The notes under the pieces were generated by a model that saw nothing but the letters and a program-made list of their open reading frames with translations, did not search any database and was not told the origin of the DNA. The position numbers and the translations under genes were made by a program. A DNA stretch of 64,000 nucleotides from NCBI GenBank assembly GCA_022828595.1, contig JAKGHH010000002.1:45044222-45108221 (forward strand), given 5' to 3'. Every line of letters starts with the position of its first letter. Within the stretch, counting starts at the first letter, position 1. This DNA comes from Nelumbo lutea. Taxonomy: Eukaryota > Streptophyta > Magnoliopsida > Proteales > Nelumbonaceae. Of this stretch, positions 1 to 10,920 are shown piece after piece.

Positions 1-90
1 AATATTTTCTAAAATACCCTTACCTTCAACCTCTAATCCCCACCTTCCTAACCTTTTGACTTTCCCCAAATCAAATTGATATCTTTCGTC

Positions 91-2904
91 TAGGGGTGGC
101 AAATGGGTGGGTTGGGTTGGGTAAGGGTTGAATACCAGCCAACCCATCTTGACCCACCAACCCACCATGACCCATCATCAGTAAACCTATTCATGGGCCG
201 AGTGGCCCGACGGACCGGCTCAACCCCCAGACGGGCTTGAACAGACTTTTTGGCCCACGGGCTTAACCTCGGGGCAAAAAGCCCAGCCCGCATAAAATTC
301 GAGCCACCCTCGGGCTTTGCCAAAATAGTCCGCCCCGAGCCCGACCTATAGTTAAACCTAAGTAAAAACCCTAGATGTCCATTTGAATAAATTTTTTGAT
401 TTGAGAATGTTGTTGATTCACTTGTAGGCCCATTGTTCATTTAAATAGGGGAAAAAAAACATCTAAATTAAAATAGAAAATGTCCATTTGAATAGGGAAA
501 AATTCAAATTTCTTTTATTAAGTCGGGCTTTGGGCTCGGGCTCGGGCTCGGGCCCAAATTATAAGCCCGTTGGTCAGACCGAACTCGGGCTCGGGCCTAA
601 CATTTTTCTATTAATAAAGAGTCAAAGTCCGACTCGAGCCCGGCCCGGCCCGGCCCATGAACAGGACTAATCATCAGTGCTTGTTAAAGGGTCATAACCT
701 ACCCTAACCCTGACCCACCCATATTGACCTACTTGACCCATTCATATATGACCATTGCCCACCCTCACCCATACTAACCCACCTACAATCGTATATAAAT
801 ACATACACGGGTCGACCCGAACCATTTACCTTAAACAACATTTTTTGAGAGATTCAACTCTCTCGAGACTGTCAAATGGTATACACGGGTTGGATCGACC
901 CTTGTACCCGAAAATAACATTTTTTATGAAACACCTCTCAATGATCCACATGGCATAAACGAGTCGTGTCAGCCCATATACCCGAAAAATAATAACTTTT
1001 TGAGAGAAACAACTCTCCCGATATTGCCGTGTTGTATAAATGGGTCGGGTTGACCCATATACCCGAAATAAAAGAAAATACCAGAAAACACATAAATTAA
1101 TCAGAAAAAATGCAGAAAAATTTAGAAATTACAGAAAAATAGTAGAAATTTGAAAAAAATAGCAAAAAAATGCAGAAAAATAATAGAAAATGCAAAAATG
1201 TGAAGAAATGTGAAGAAAATAGTAAAACATAGCAGAAAATTCAAAAACATTGCAGAAAATTGCAAAACAAATACCAGAAAATAGCAGAAAATACAGAAAA
1301 AATGCAGAAAAACAGCAGAAAATACAAGAAAATTGCAGAAAATACCAGGGAATTGTAGAAAATGCAGAAAAATACCAGAAATTTGCAGAAAATACCAGAA
1401 AATTGCAGACAATTGCAAAACAAATACCAGAAAATAGCAAAAACTACATAAAAAACGCAGAAAATACAAGAAAATTGCAGAAAAGTACAAGAAAATTGCA
1501 AAACATGCAGAAAATACCAAAAAATTGCAGAAAAATAACAGAAAATACCAGAGAATTGCAAAAAACTGCAGAGAGTACAGAAAATTTCAGAAAATTAACT
1601 GATGTTGGCACTGGATACAAGATTTGTCAACCAACTTCTTCACATAGAGTTCAATCACTTGGACAGTTGGGCTGATTTAATATTTCTTCACTCCCTACCT
1701 AACCTTAAAGGAAACCATGTTTCTTGTTCAGAAGAAACATTGATTTAATATTTCTTTACTCCCCACCCAACCAACTGCTTCAAAGGCAGAGGCCTTATTG
1801 ATTAAATAGAAAGAAGGCAACATTGGATATACTAACTTAATAGCCAATATATATAACTCTCCAAGTGTAGCCTCAAATAGATTGCCAAGCAAAGAAATGC
1901 ATAATCTCATCAACCACATTGATAGAGAATTTAATTTGTTTGGTATTAAATAGATATCCCTCACCTCTATTAAATTTTTATATATCTAAGAAAAGAAACA
2001 GTTTAACCAATGAATAAACCGAATAGAATTTCTAGAGAAGTATATGGGTTTTCAACAATTTTCGCATTTTACTCAAGACTAATATTAGCATTCAAACAAA
2101 ATTGGTTTCACATGCTAGCTACTAAAGAAAGCCAGAGAAATAAATATTCAGTCTCATTGGAAAAAAATAAAAAAGAGAAGTATTACTGAAAGTCTGAAAC
2201 CACTTGAAAACAAACCCTAAAAATGGCAGACGAACAATGGAACAATGGTATTATATAAGAGAACTTATTTTCAAACCCACAAGCATATGAATTCACATGC
2301 CTTGCTTCAATGGCGGAACTAACATGCTTCAATGTCAAAACCAGCAAAGCTTTAAAGAACTGCGAAAACTTTGATGGTGGAACTAAAAGAGATTTACCTA
2401 TCCAAAATCTCTTGGTTGCTTCAATGGCAGAACTAACAGAAACTTGCGCTCCACTTAAAACTACGAAAATTTTGGATGGCGAGTGGCTTGAAACCCTAAT
2501 AACTTTCGACCTTGCACTTGATCTTATGACTGGAAATAAGAAAACCTTAAATGGATCTTCGATGGTGGAGGTTCGTTCAACTGAGAACTAAGAAAAACCT
2601 AAGATGTTTGTTCGACAGCCGACTCTGCAACTTCTCTCTCGACCCTCTCCCCTTACCCTCTCCTCTTACTCTCTCTCGACCCTCTGCTCTTACTCTCTCT
2701 CAAGTCTCAACCCCTCTCTCGACCCTCTCCTTGACCCAGGTGACCCATGACCCAATGGGTACCCTCGACCCAACCCTCTTTTCCTTGACCCTAATGGTTC
2801 ATTTGACCCATATAACCCACTACTGAAATGGGTGGGTATGGGTGGGTTTTGAAGCGGGTGGGTTGGGTGGGTTAAAAGGGTCAGGGTCAAGATTGTCGCC
2901 CCTA
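91..2904. mobile_element. Non-autonomous hAT-like DNA transposon, complete ends
   Basis: The segment begins TAGGGGTGGCAA and ends with the near-complement (TTGTCGCCCCTA). It is flanked by a perfect 8-bp duplication, CTTTCGTC, at 83-90 and 2905-2912. An 8-bp duplication with short TAGGG-type inverted ends is the hAT signature. Both subterminal zones are dense in GGGTTGGGT / GACCCA-like motifs, as expected of transposase-binding subterminal repeats. I found no transposase (no hAT dimerisation or BED-finger motif) in any frame, so it depends on a partner element. The interior holds GC-rich CGGGCT repeats (520-660), an A-rich repeat block and a CT-rich tract (2630-2740). A partial relative starts at 50,301. 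Confidence 0.85.
1080..1610. repeat. A-rich degenerate repeat with CAGAAAAT units
   Basis: About 530 bp of irregular units around GCAGAAAATACC/AAATTGCAGAAAA, lying inside the hAT-like element. Open frames here on both strands are low-complexity artefacts, rich in Phe/Tyr/Ile on one strand and Gln/Lys/Asn on the other. The same motif recurs at 50,350-50,600 behind a related terminus, so the block belongs to the transposon family. Confidence 0.8.
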
Positions 2905-2929
2905 CTTTCGTCCCCCACCCTTAGCCAAG

Positions 2930-4519
2930 CTCTACCGATTCACTATCAACAAGCTAGCGCATAGGCAGGCATACTTCAACAATGAAATGAATATCAAATC
3001 TTTCTCCTGCAAAGATCAACACCATGGAGACGAAATCAATTGAATCTAACCATCAACTCTTCAAAATTTCCCACATGCATCCCCCATCGAACGAAATGTT
3101 TTTAGACTCAAGCACGTAGAGGAATCAGGAATGCCAAAAACATTAATCAACATCAGAATTTTGCATACAACTTTGCAAAGCGCTCCAACCAATGGATTCC
3201 ACCTGCCCAACCTTAACTCCAAACATCTAGTCTTATCAAATGCACCACAACTTCTTCTGCATCCTTGTAACACATGACAAAGAGAAAGAAGCGTGCATTT
3301 AACTTTCTCACTTTAACATTCTTTACCTGTCGATCCTCAACAACCCACTTTAGAAGTTCCTCCTCTTCAAGCTCAGCATTGGGTCGTCGGCAAATTGTCC
3401 AACTAAGCAAGCCTCTAACCTCCTAACTCAATCAAGAGTGCAGTTTCACAAAATCTCCATTCAAATCTCAAGGTCAACTAGTCTCGTAAATCTTGCAAGG
3501 AGATCAAAGAGCCTTGGAAGTCCAATAAGATCATTGGAACAGTTTTCTTAGGGCTGAAATCCTCCTCTTCTTCCAAAAAAAGTTTCTCAATGTCAAAGCT
3601 TTCGTTCTCTTGAAATCCTAGGCAGGCCTAGCAGAGTATTTTGTTTCTTGCTTCTTAGGTTGTGACGATCTAGTGAGAGTCCCCTATTCACTACTTTAGG
3701 CATCCATCGAAGGGATCTTTCCTGCCCTTGGTCCCTAGACTAAAACGAAGGTCACGCTAGGGACAATGATAGACCCTGCGAACCATATCATCGACCCCTT
3801 AAGGCCTCCCACGTGACCTCTTTAAAGTCACATGGCATGTGCTTTAAACTTAAAAATGGGCCCATCCCATAGGTTCTCTTTAATAATGTTGTTTGTAGCC
3901 CACATTTAATCGGTCTCAAATTATTTGAAAGCCCAACTAGGTCCAACCTTTCTTTGCCAAAGCCCGGCCCAATATCAAACAAAAGGCCTTCTTGATCAGC
4001 ATTATTTGTCCTACCATAACTGAATAGGGCATTTAAAATTGCACCTTCTTTGTTGGTGCCTGCATGACCCATGGCCCAAATATCACTAGTTGTTGCTTTT
4101 TCTTGCTAACCGAGCGGATCAAAGGACCTTGGAGTGAGTCCACATCCCTTTGTAGGACTTTTAACTTGCCTTTCTATTGTAACATGTCTATCAATTGTCT
4201 GCCCAAGGCTACCACTTGTCAGCACCTGTACATAGGACCTGCCACACATCTTTCCTTCAATCGGCAGTTCCTTTTCTAGCTAGACTTCTGTTCTCTTGCC
4301 TCTTACTATCTCTGGTCCTGGACTTCCCAGATTTGTGAAATTTCATACCAGTTTGAATAACCAGTCCTTGAGTTGCACGTAACCCATCTTCTTCAACCTT
4401 CTCATCTTCCACCTTCCTTCACACTACAAAGAAGCTTCAATGGCAGTCACCAACCAGACAGGGAAAAACATTCCATGTGATCATATTTTCGCCATCTTGG
4501 GGATATCTTTAGGATAAAT
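2930..4519 (-). pseudogene. Degenerate LINE ORF1-type sequence (DUF4283-like), minus strand
   Basis: Minus-strand pieces at 3,061-3,410 contain the pattern RWNPL ... INVFGIP ... FRSMGDACGKF. This resembles the RW.P ... V.GIP..LW ... F..IG..CG.F core of the nucleic-acid-binding ORF1 of plant L1-type LINEs. The frame is broken several times. The rest (3,420-4,519) is unassigned; a 94-residue minus-strand frame at 3,788-4,072 shows no recognisable motif. The sequence stops at a 19-bp motif (4,520-4,538) that recurs at 10,920-10,938, so it may be continuous with the ORF1-like sequence at 10.9-11.9 kb, now separated by an inserted LINE. Confidence 0.45.
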
Positions 4520-4559
4520 AGTGCTCAAATAAACAACTACAAACTAAAGATGGATAATT

Positions 4560-5539
4560 GTGAAAGGGGTGATACTGGCAGGGTGAGGAATTTAAAAGAA
4601 CTAATCAAGAAGTTTGAAAAGATCTCAAATTTGAAAATATCCCTTAGACAAGAGTTGCCTAGCAGGGATTCATAAGGAGGGGAATGCTTTAAGTGCAGTA
4701 GCAGAGTGTTTAGAGTGTTCTATCACCCCTTGGCCCTTGACCTACTTGGGCCTTCCTTTAGGAGCTAACCCCAAGGAGAGCATATTATGGAACCCAATTT
4801 TAGAGAAGTATGAAAGGAGACTGGTGGCTTGGAAGAGAAACTATATTTCCTTGGGAGACAGAATTACTCTAATAATATCAGTCTTGGCTAACCTACCAAT
4901 TTACTTCCTCTCTATCTTTAGAATTCCACCAAGGGAAGAAAAGAAATTAGAGAAAATCATGAGGGACTTCCTTTGGGAACCGGGTGAGGCTAAAGGAGAC
5001 CATCTAATCAAATGGGATATTGTCTGCAGAAGTAAGAAAGAAAGTGGTTTGGGTATTGGGAATGTGAGAAAGAAGAGCTGGCTCTTTTAGGGAAGTGGTT
5101 GTGCAGATGGCCATTAGAGAGGGAGAGTTTGTGGCACAAGGTGGTGGGCAGTATTCATGGGAGGTTGGAGAACAGCTGGGATGCAGATGTATCACGTCGG
5201 ACTACTTTGGCAGCACCTTGGAAAGCAATCCATAGCTTTCGTCATCAGTTTTTCATGTTTGTCAAGTGTGATGTTTGTTCAAGGACTCAAATCCGGTTTT
5301 TTATCAGTAACCCAAATCTGGTTTTGGGAAGACTTGTGGGTTGGAGACAGGCCAGGCCTTTAAGGGATTTGTTTCCTTCTTTGTATTCCCTTTCCTTGTA
5401 TAAAAATGAGATGATTTTGATATTATTAACACCTCCAATTTTTCCTTTCGTTCATAATTGGGATTTTGGGTTTCGAAGGGGTTTAAGGGATGAAGAGATT
5501 ACTTGCTTGTCAGAGCTTTTACTTATTCTTGATAAAGCC
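4560..5539 (+). pseudogene. LINE A reverse-transcriptase C-terminus/linker, broken
   Basis: Frames at 4,737-5,090 and 5,099-5,593 align by eye with LINE B at 7,701-8,520. They share TYLGLPLGANP, LANLPIYFLSIFRIP, RDFLWEPGE, GSIHG, WDADVSR, APWKAIH and FGFRRGLRDEE. At least two frameshifts separate them. The match ends abruptly after LLLILDKA, where a repeat element begins. The catalytic RT motifs lie upstream in the normal protein and are absent here, consistent with 5' truncation. Confidence 0.75.
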
Positions 5540-6170
5540 AGTATTTTAAAAGCGCAAGGCGCAAAAAAAGCACAAGGGCCAATTTGTGCCTGAGGCGCAA
5601 GGTGAGGCATGTACCTTTTTAAGCAAGGCGCAAAATTACAAAAAAAAAAAGCTAAAAATTCAAAAAAAAAGTTAGAAAGTTCAAAAAAATGCCAAAAAAT
5701 TTTTAAAATGAAAAAAATCAAAAAATATTAAACATAATGTTAATAAAAAATATAAACTTAAATTTTAAAATAACAGTTTTAAAAACTTATTATCTAAAAT
5801 TAAAATACATAAACATAACATGTAAAGCGTATTCAAATGAAATTTTAAAAATAAAAGCAAACATATAAAGCATTTTCAAGCATGTAAAACCCATAATCCC
5901 TTTTTCTCCTTAATTGCGTTGCTTCAAGTAGCCGATGTGATATAAAACATACCGCATTCTTGATTCTACCAGTCGCCTTTGTACCATGCCCCTTGAGCCA
6001 AGGCCAAACAAGTCCATGTTAGGGCCTAAAATTCTTATTTCTCACATAAAAAATAATGATTTTATAACTTTCATTGCCTTTTAAGAAGATATTTTATTGT
6101 AATGAATGAATGAGCAACATTAGCAAATAGGGGGTTCTCGAAGCTTCGATGAGCGAGCGAAATTATATAT
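5540..6170. mobile_element. CAGTG-type hAT-like element, copy 1 (3' end lost)
   Basis: Begins AGTATTTTAAAAGCGCAAGG inside LINE A and shares its layout with two other copies (14,345-15,080 and 46,850-47,587). The order is a GGCACAAGGGCC-like head, an A-rich core, AAGCATATTCAAATGA, CAAGTAGC, ACAAGTCCATGTTAGGG and GAGCGAGCGA. This copy ends in an (AT)n run at about 6,160-6,186, and the GCGCC-rich right end seen in the other copies is missing. What follows to about 6,365 is unassigned AT-rich sequence. Confidence 0.65.
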
Positions 6171-6519
6171 ATATATATATATATATGGAATGGGTAAATT
6201 TTAAAATATATAATGAACTCTTTATTTTATAATAAAGTAACAAATAAAAGTTTAAAGTTTTTAATTTGTAGGGGAGCTATTTGGACATTCTAATTGGGTT
6301 AAGCCCAAAATAATCATAGAATGGTCCAAAGTCCCCAAATCGTATTAGAAAGCGCACCGAACTGGATTGTGAAAACTCCTACCTACCCCTCTTTCTTTTC
6401 CCGCTAAGGAAGTTTGGTGTCAGACCAATTAGCTTGGTGACGAACTGAACCGATGCTATTCATCCGAATTTCAAACCAATTAGCTTGGTGACCAATTACC
6501 CCCTCCTTAGTCAACCAAA

Positions 6520-8060
6520 CTCAAGGGGCCTTTGTACAAGGAAGACAAATAATTGACCAAATTTTGATTGCCAGTGAAAGTGTGGAGGATTTGCGGAGAC
6601 TTGATGGGAAAGGCTTTGTGTGTAAGTTGGATATTGAAAAGACTTACGACATGGTGGACTGGAAGTTCCTTAGTGAAGTCTTAAGAAACTGTGGCTTTGG
6701 TGAAAAGTGGTGTAATTGGATCTTAGGTTGTGTTAGTTCCTGTCACTATTCAATCCTGGTGAACGGAGTGGTGAAGGACTTCTTCTTAGCTAGCAGGGGT
6801 ATTAGGCAGGGGGACCCTCTCTCACCTTTTCTTTAATTCTTTTCACCTGTGCTTAGTCGTTTAATCTCTAAGGTTGATAGAGAAGGTGTAGTTAGAGGGT
6901 GGAGAGTTGGTAGAAATGAGACCATAGTTGTCAAGGTGACTAGGCAAGGCTAGGCGACCATGGGGCGCCCAGGCGCCTAGGCGATGGAATCTATAAATAT
7001 GTCAATCTATAGATTTCTATACTTCGACCTAAACTATTTTATAAGTTTAGGAACTAGGAAGGGAGTAGGTTCGGCTGTTAAAAATAATAAGTGCAGGAAG
7101 CTAGGAACTAGGAAGAGAGGAGGAAGAAGAAGAAGAAGAAGAAGAAGAAGTAGTAGTAGTTGAGTTGCTGTAACTGCTCAAAAAAATGGGGCGAAGCCCC
7201 TGTTTTCTCAGCCACACTACCACAGAAATATACATACCAGAAGAAGAAGAAGAAGAAGAAGAAGGGAGGCGAATAGGGGTGGAGCCCTTGTTCTTTCAAA
7301 AAAAAAGCACTGAGGGAGGTGTTTAGGGGCGGAGCCCCTGTTTTTTCGAGAGAAAAAAGGCACTGAAGTTGGATTTAGGCGCCCGTCTTGTGTTTAGGCA
7401 AGTCGCCTAGGCGCCCGCCTAAGTCTCTAGGCGGTCGCCTAGTATACAAAACTATAGACATTTGGGCGAGGCGAAACTGAAAAACTGCCTAGCCTAAACG
7501 CCTAGGCGTCCTTGACAACTAATGAGACCCCAGCTACCCATCTCCAGTTTGCGGATGACATATTAATCTTTTGTGAGGGGGCTAAGATTGAGAGGGTGAG
7601 AAGTTTAAAGGTGCTGATTAGAAACTTCAAAAGTATTTCCAATTTGAAAATCAATTTTTAAAAGAGTTGCATTGCAGGGGTTAATTTGTAGTCAAGAGAA
7701 GTGGAGGCTATTGCTGAGTGCTTAGAGTGTTCTATCTCTACTTGGCCTTTGACCTATTTGGGGCTTCCTTTAGGAGCAAATCCTCGGGAGAGTAGGTTTT
7801 GGTGCCCAATTGTAGAGAAGTTTGAGAAGAGATTGGCTTCATGGAAAAAGAACTACATCACTCTAGGGGGAATAATCACCTTAATAAGAGCTATACTTGC
7901 AAACCTTCCAGCTTACTATCTCTCTGTTTTTAGGATCCCAACTAGGGAAGCTAAGAAGTTGGAAAAATTAATGAGAAACTTTCTTTGGGAACCAGGGGAA
8001 AATAGGAAAGACCAGTTAAATAAGTGGGAGGTGATGTGTAGGAGTAAAGAGTAAGGGGGC
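6520..8060 (+). pseudogene. LINE B reverse transcriptase, split by a DNA element
   Basis: Recognisable RT motifs in order are FVQGRQI, KLDIEKTYDMVDWKF (motif A aspartate), GIRQGDPLSPF (motif B) and, beyond the inserted element, LQFADDILIF (motif C, the ADD catalytic pair, near 7,550). Downstream come TYLGLPLGANP and LANLPAYYLSVFRIP. Stops occur after SPFL and INF and near 8,052. The protein would reverse-transcribe LINE RNA at the nicked target in the nucleus; this copy cannot make it. Confidence 0.85.
6924..7521. mobile_element. Small DNA transposon (ATAGTTGTCAAGG ends), copy 1
   Basis: The ends are ATAGTTGTCAAGG and its complement CCTTGACAACTA, flanked by a perfect 8-bp duplication ATGAGACC (6,916-6,923 and 7,522-7,529). 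The 598-bp body is rich in GCCTAGGCG motifs and contains two GAA microsatellites (about 7,120-7,150 and 7,238-7,263). It interrupts the LINE B reverse transcriptase. The 8-bp duplication suggests hAT, although the GC-rich ends would also fit other cut-and-paste families. A second copy lies at 23,547-23,924. Confidence 0.85.
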
Positions 8061-9143
8061 TTGGGACTAGGGAACTTAATTCAGAAAAATACAGCCTTAC
8101 TGGGGAAGTGGCTGTGGAGGTGGCTGTTAGAGAGAGTCAGGTTGTGGCAAGAGGTGATCGGAAGCATACATGGATGCTCAAGGAATAGATGGGATGCTGG
8201 TGTATCAAGGCAAGCAACTTCGGCAACCCCTTGGAAGGCAGTGCACAATATTCTTCCTCAGTTCCTCAATCATATCAGGTATGATGTGTGTGATGGCAAC
8301 TCTGTCCTCTTTTGGGAGGACATTTGGGTTGGAGATGTTCCCCTAAAAACCCTTTTCCCCTCCCTGTTCTCAGTTTCTCGATACAAAAAAAAAGGTGGTT
8401 TCCAAATTTTGCTCCTCATTGGAAACCCCTTGGGCTCGTACTTGGGATTTTGGGTTCCGTAGAGGCTTAAGGGATGAGGAGATTGAGTGCTTAGTCAGTT
8501 TACTCTGCCTTCTTGAGAAAGTTTGTCTGAACCCCTTTGAACCTGACAAAAGAATATGGATACCTCAATCGGAAGGATCTTTCTCTTGTGCTTCTTTTTT
8601 CAAATCCCTTTGCTGTTCTAACCCTCAACAGGCCTTCCCTGTTAAGGAAGTTTGGTGCAGACCTGTTCCCCCTAAGATTTTGGCATTCTGTTGAGAAGTG
8701 TACTATGGGAAAGTAAGTACGATGGATAATCTACAAAAGAGAGGACCCTTTCTTTGTATTTCCCCCAACTGGTGAATCCTGTGCAGATCTCAGAGTGAGG
8801 ACTGTTATCATTTGTTAATTTCTTGTTCCTTCACTGCAGTGTTATGGGATTGGCTTATCTCTTTGTTTGGGAGTAGTTGGAACGTGCCAGCAGATTTAAG
8901 ACTGCTTTTTGATCCCCTCTACTTTTGTTTGGCAACAGAAAGAGGTAAAATCGTGTGGAGGTGTGCAAGAGCTGCATTGATATGGACAATCGGGGAAGAA
9001 AGGAATGCTAGAACTTTTTTGGAGAAGGAAAGGAACCTTCAAGAGATAAGGGACTGCGTTTTGGTTAGGGTGATTCATTGGCTGAAATCTTTTACTTGTT
9101 TCACCAATTCTCCTATAATGACATTTGGAGGGATTAGGCAGCA

Positions 9144-9617
9144 GTGGCAAGCTGTTCCTCTTCCAAGACTAAAGTGAGAACAAGCTGGTCAGCTCCTCCT
9201 GCAGGCTTCTTGAAGTTGAATCTTGACAGAAGCAGTCTAGGAAACCCAGGTCCTTCTGGGTTAGGTGGGGTATTGAGGAATGAAGTCGGGAATGTGATAC
9301 TTATCTTCTCAGGTCCTTTAGGACTGGGAGACTCTACTATAGCAGAACTGTTTGCTGCCTTGCAAGGTGTACAGTTTGCAGCTCAATTAGGGGTGAACCA
9401 GCTAATAGTTGAAGGTGACTCAAAGGTTGTAATAAGCTGGTTGCAGGACCCAGAGTCAGTAGTTTGGTGCTTCAGGAATGAAATTAAAAAGTTCAAGGTG
9501 CTGACAAGGAAAATGGACCTAAGAATACAATGGGTGGAGAGATCAGCAAATGCTATGGCGGACTGTCTAGCCAAGCAAGAGGCAGCTAGGGAAGTTCTGT
9601 ATTGGGCACAACTGTAA
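9144..9617 (+). pseudogene. LINE B RNase H domain
   Basis: A 157-residue open frame with the plant-LINE RNase H signature: first aspartate in LNLDRSSLGNPGPSGLGG, glutamate in AELFAALQG, aspartate in IVEGDSK and a terminal RSANAMADCLAKQ. It would degrade the RNA strand of the RNA-DNA hybrid. It is the best-preserved part of LINE B, but upstream frames are broken, so I treat it as part of a dead element. A 3' untranslated stretch and A-tail follow. Confidence 0.85.
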
Positions 9618-9737
9618 CTTATTACTTCTGTTTTCTTCTTTAGTGGAGAGATCGCAGCTCATGCCTCTCCAAGGGCTGCTTGTATGTGCTAATATTTCCA
9701 AATTAATAAAAAGTTTATTTATTTATCAAAAAAAAAT

Positions 9738-10790
9738 GTTTGGTGTCAGGTAGTCCCCCCTCCCACAAAAAAAATAAAAAATCACCCTTTTTGTTGGGAA
9801 GTAGCTTATGGAAGATTAACACTCTAGACTACTTGCAAAAGAAAAGGCCTTTCTAGTGTATTTCCCTGAACTGGTACACTCTTTGCAAATCCGATGGTCA
9901 ATCTTGTTATCACTTTCTAATTTCTTGTTCCTTTGCTGCAGACATTTGGGATTGATATTTTCTCTCTATTTGGGTGCAGGTGGAACATGCCAAGGGAGAT
10001 TAAGTTATTGTTTGACCCTGCTAACTTCGCTTGGCCAGAAAGAAAGGGAAGAATAATGTGGAGGTGTGCTAGAGCAGAAGTGATTTGGACCCTATGGGAA
10101 GAATGAAACACAAGAATCTTTCAAGAGAAGGAGAGAAGCAAACAACAGACTTTGGAATGTGTAATGACCAAGGTTATACATTGGCTACTAACTCTGGATT
10201 TTTTTAGACAGTTCTCCTTTGGTGATATATAGAGGAATTGGTTATTAGTGGCATCCAGTTCAATGCAAAAGATCAGACCAAAGCCGGCGTGGACACCTCT
10301 TTAAGGGTTTCTGAAATTAAACTTTGATGGGAGCAGTCAAGGTAATCCAGGTCCTTCAGGAATTGGAGGAGTCATAAGGAACACAAAAGGGATCACGCTA
10401 GTACTTTATTCAGGACCGGTGGGGATTGGAGACTCTTTAAAGGCTAAACTGTTTACAGTGTTACAAGGTGTTCAGATTGCAGAAGACTTAAATTTGGAGA
10501 ACCCGGTAATTGAAGGAGACTCACAAGGTGGTGGTAGGTTGGTTGAAAGATCCGGACTCGGTGATTTTTTTTTTTATCAGCACCCGGACTCAGTGATTCA
10601 TTTCTATAACACCAAATCATCCGGACTCAGTGATTTGGTGTTATAGAAATGAAATGAAGAAGTTTTAGTGGTTAATGCAGTAGATGAATCTAAGTATACA
10701 GTGGGTGGGGAGAGAGGCTAATGCTTTGGCTGATTCATTAGCTAAGCAAGGGGTGATTAGGGATCAGTTGTATTGGGCACAATTGTAATT
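9738..10790 (+). pseudogene. LINE A zf-RVT remainder and RNase H, broken
   Basis: Continues LINE A after the LINE B insertion. Fragments include WNMPREIK, IMWRCARAEVIWTLWEE, LNFDGSSQGNPGPSGIGG (RNase H start) and VIEGDSQ, in several frames. Stops are frequent, and the RNase H is further disrupted by a palindromic micro-insertion at about 10,565-10,632. Confidence 0.75.
10597..10653. repeat. 23-bp perfect inverted repeat with 11-bp spacer
   Basis: Arm TTCATTTCTATAACACCAAA... (10,597-10,619) is the exact complement of 10,631-10,653, separated by TCCGGACTCAG. The right arm is normal RNase H coding sequence. The left arm is an inverted copy of it, preceded by a T run and TATCAG, which is the complement of a LINE 3' tail. 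Confidence 0.85.
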
Positions 10791-10920
10791 CTGTTCTAGC
10801 TCTGTTCTAACAGTGAGGCTGCATCTCGCACCTCCCTGTGGGATGCTTGTAACAATGCATATCTTCATGGTTTTCAATAAATTTTAAAGATCTGTTACTT
10901 ATCAAAAAAAAAAAAAAACA

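Larger units (their letters stand above)
6424..9737 (+). mobile_element. LINE B (L1-type, 5'-truncated), inserted in LINE A
   Basis: A 12-bp target-site duplication, GTTTGGTGTCAG, lies at 6,412-6,423 and 9,738-9,749. The 3' end carries TTTATTTATC followed by an A run (9,728-9,736). Domains in order on the plus strand: reverse transcriptase (6,520-6,840 and 7,522-8,060), zf-RVT (8,395-8,700) and RNase H (9,144-9,617). The insertion interrupts LINE A within its zf-RVT domain, between EVWCQ and the following codons. The RT is itself split by a small DNA element at 6,924-7,521. Several in-frame stops mean this copy is inactive. Confidence 0.88.
4539..10919 (+). mobile_element. LINE A (L1-type, 5'-truncated), split by later insertions
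   Basis: A plus-strand LINE copy made of 4,539-5,539, about 6,366-6,423 and 9,738-10,919, ending in a poly-A tail after TTACTTATC. The candidate target duplication is AGTGCTCAAATAAACAACT at 4,520-4,538 against AGCGCTCAGATAACCAACT at 10,920-10,938 (16 of 19 identical). The first piece covers the end of reverse transcriptase and the linker (motif TYLGLPLGANP, then LWEPGE and W..VCRSKK). The second is a scrap of the zf-RVT domain, and the third carries the remaining zf-RVT and the RNase H. It is interrupted by a CAGTG-type DNA element and by LINE B, and has stops and frameshifts throughout. Confidence 0.75.

Noticed and set aside
690..830. Telomere-like CCCTAACCCT motifs
   Set aside because: Only isolated matches among CCCACC/GACCCA subterminal transposon repeats; no regular 7-bp array.
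1122..1675. Long overlapping open frames on both strands
   Set aside because: They are translations of an A-rich degenerate repeat (Phe/Tyr/Ile or Gln/Lys/Asn only) with no domain.
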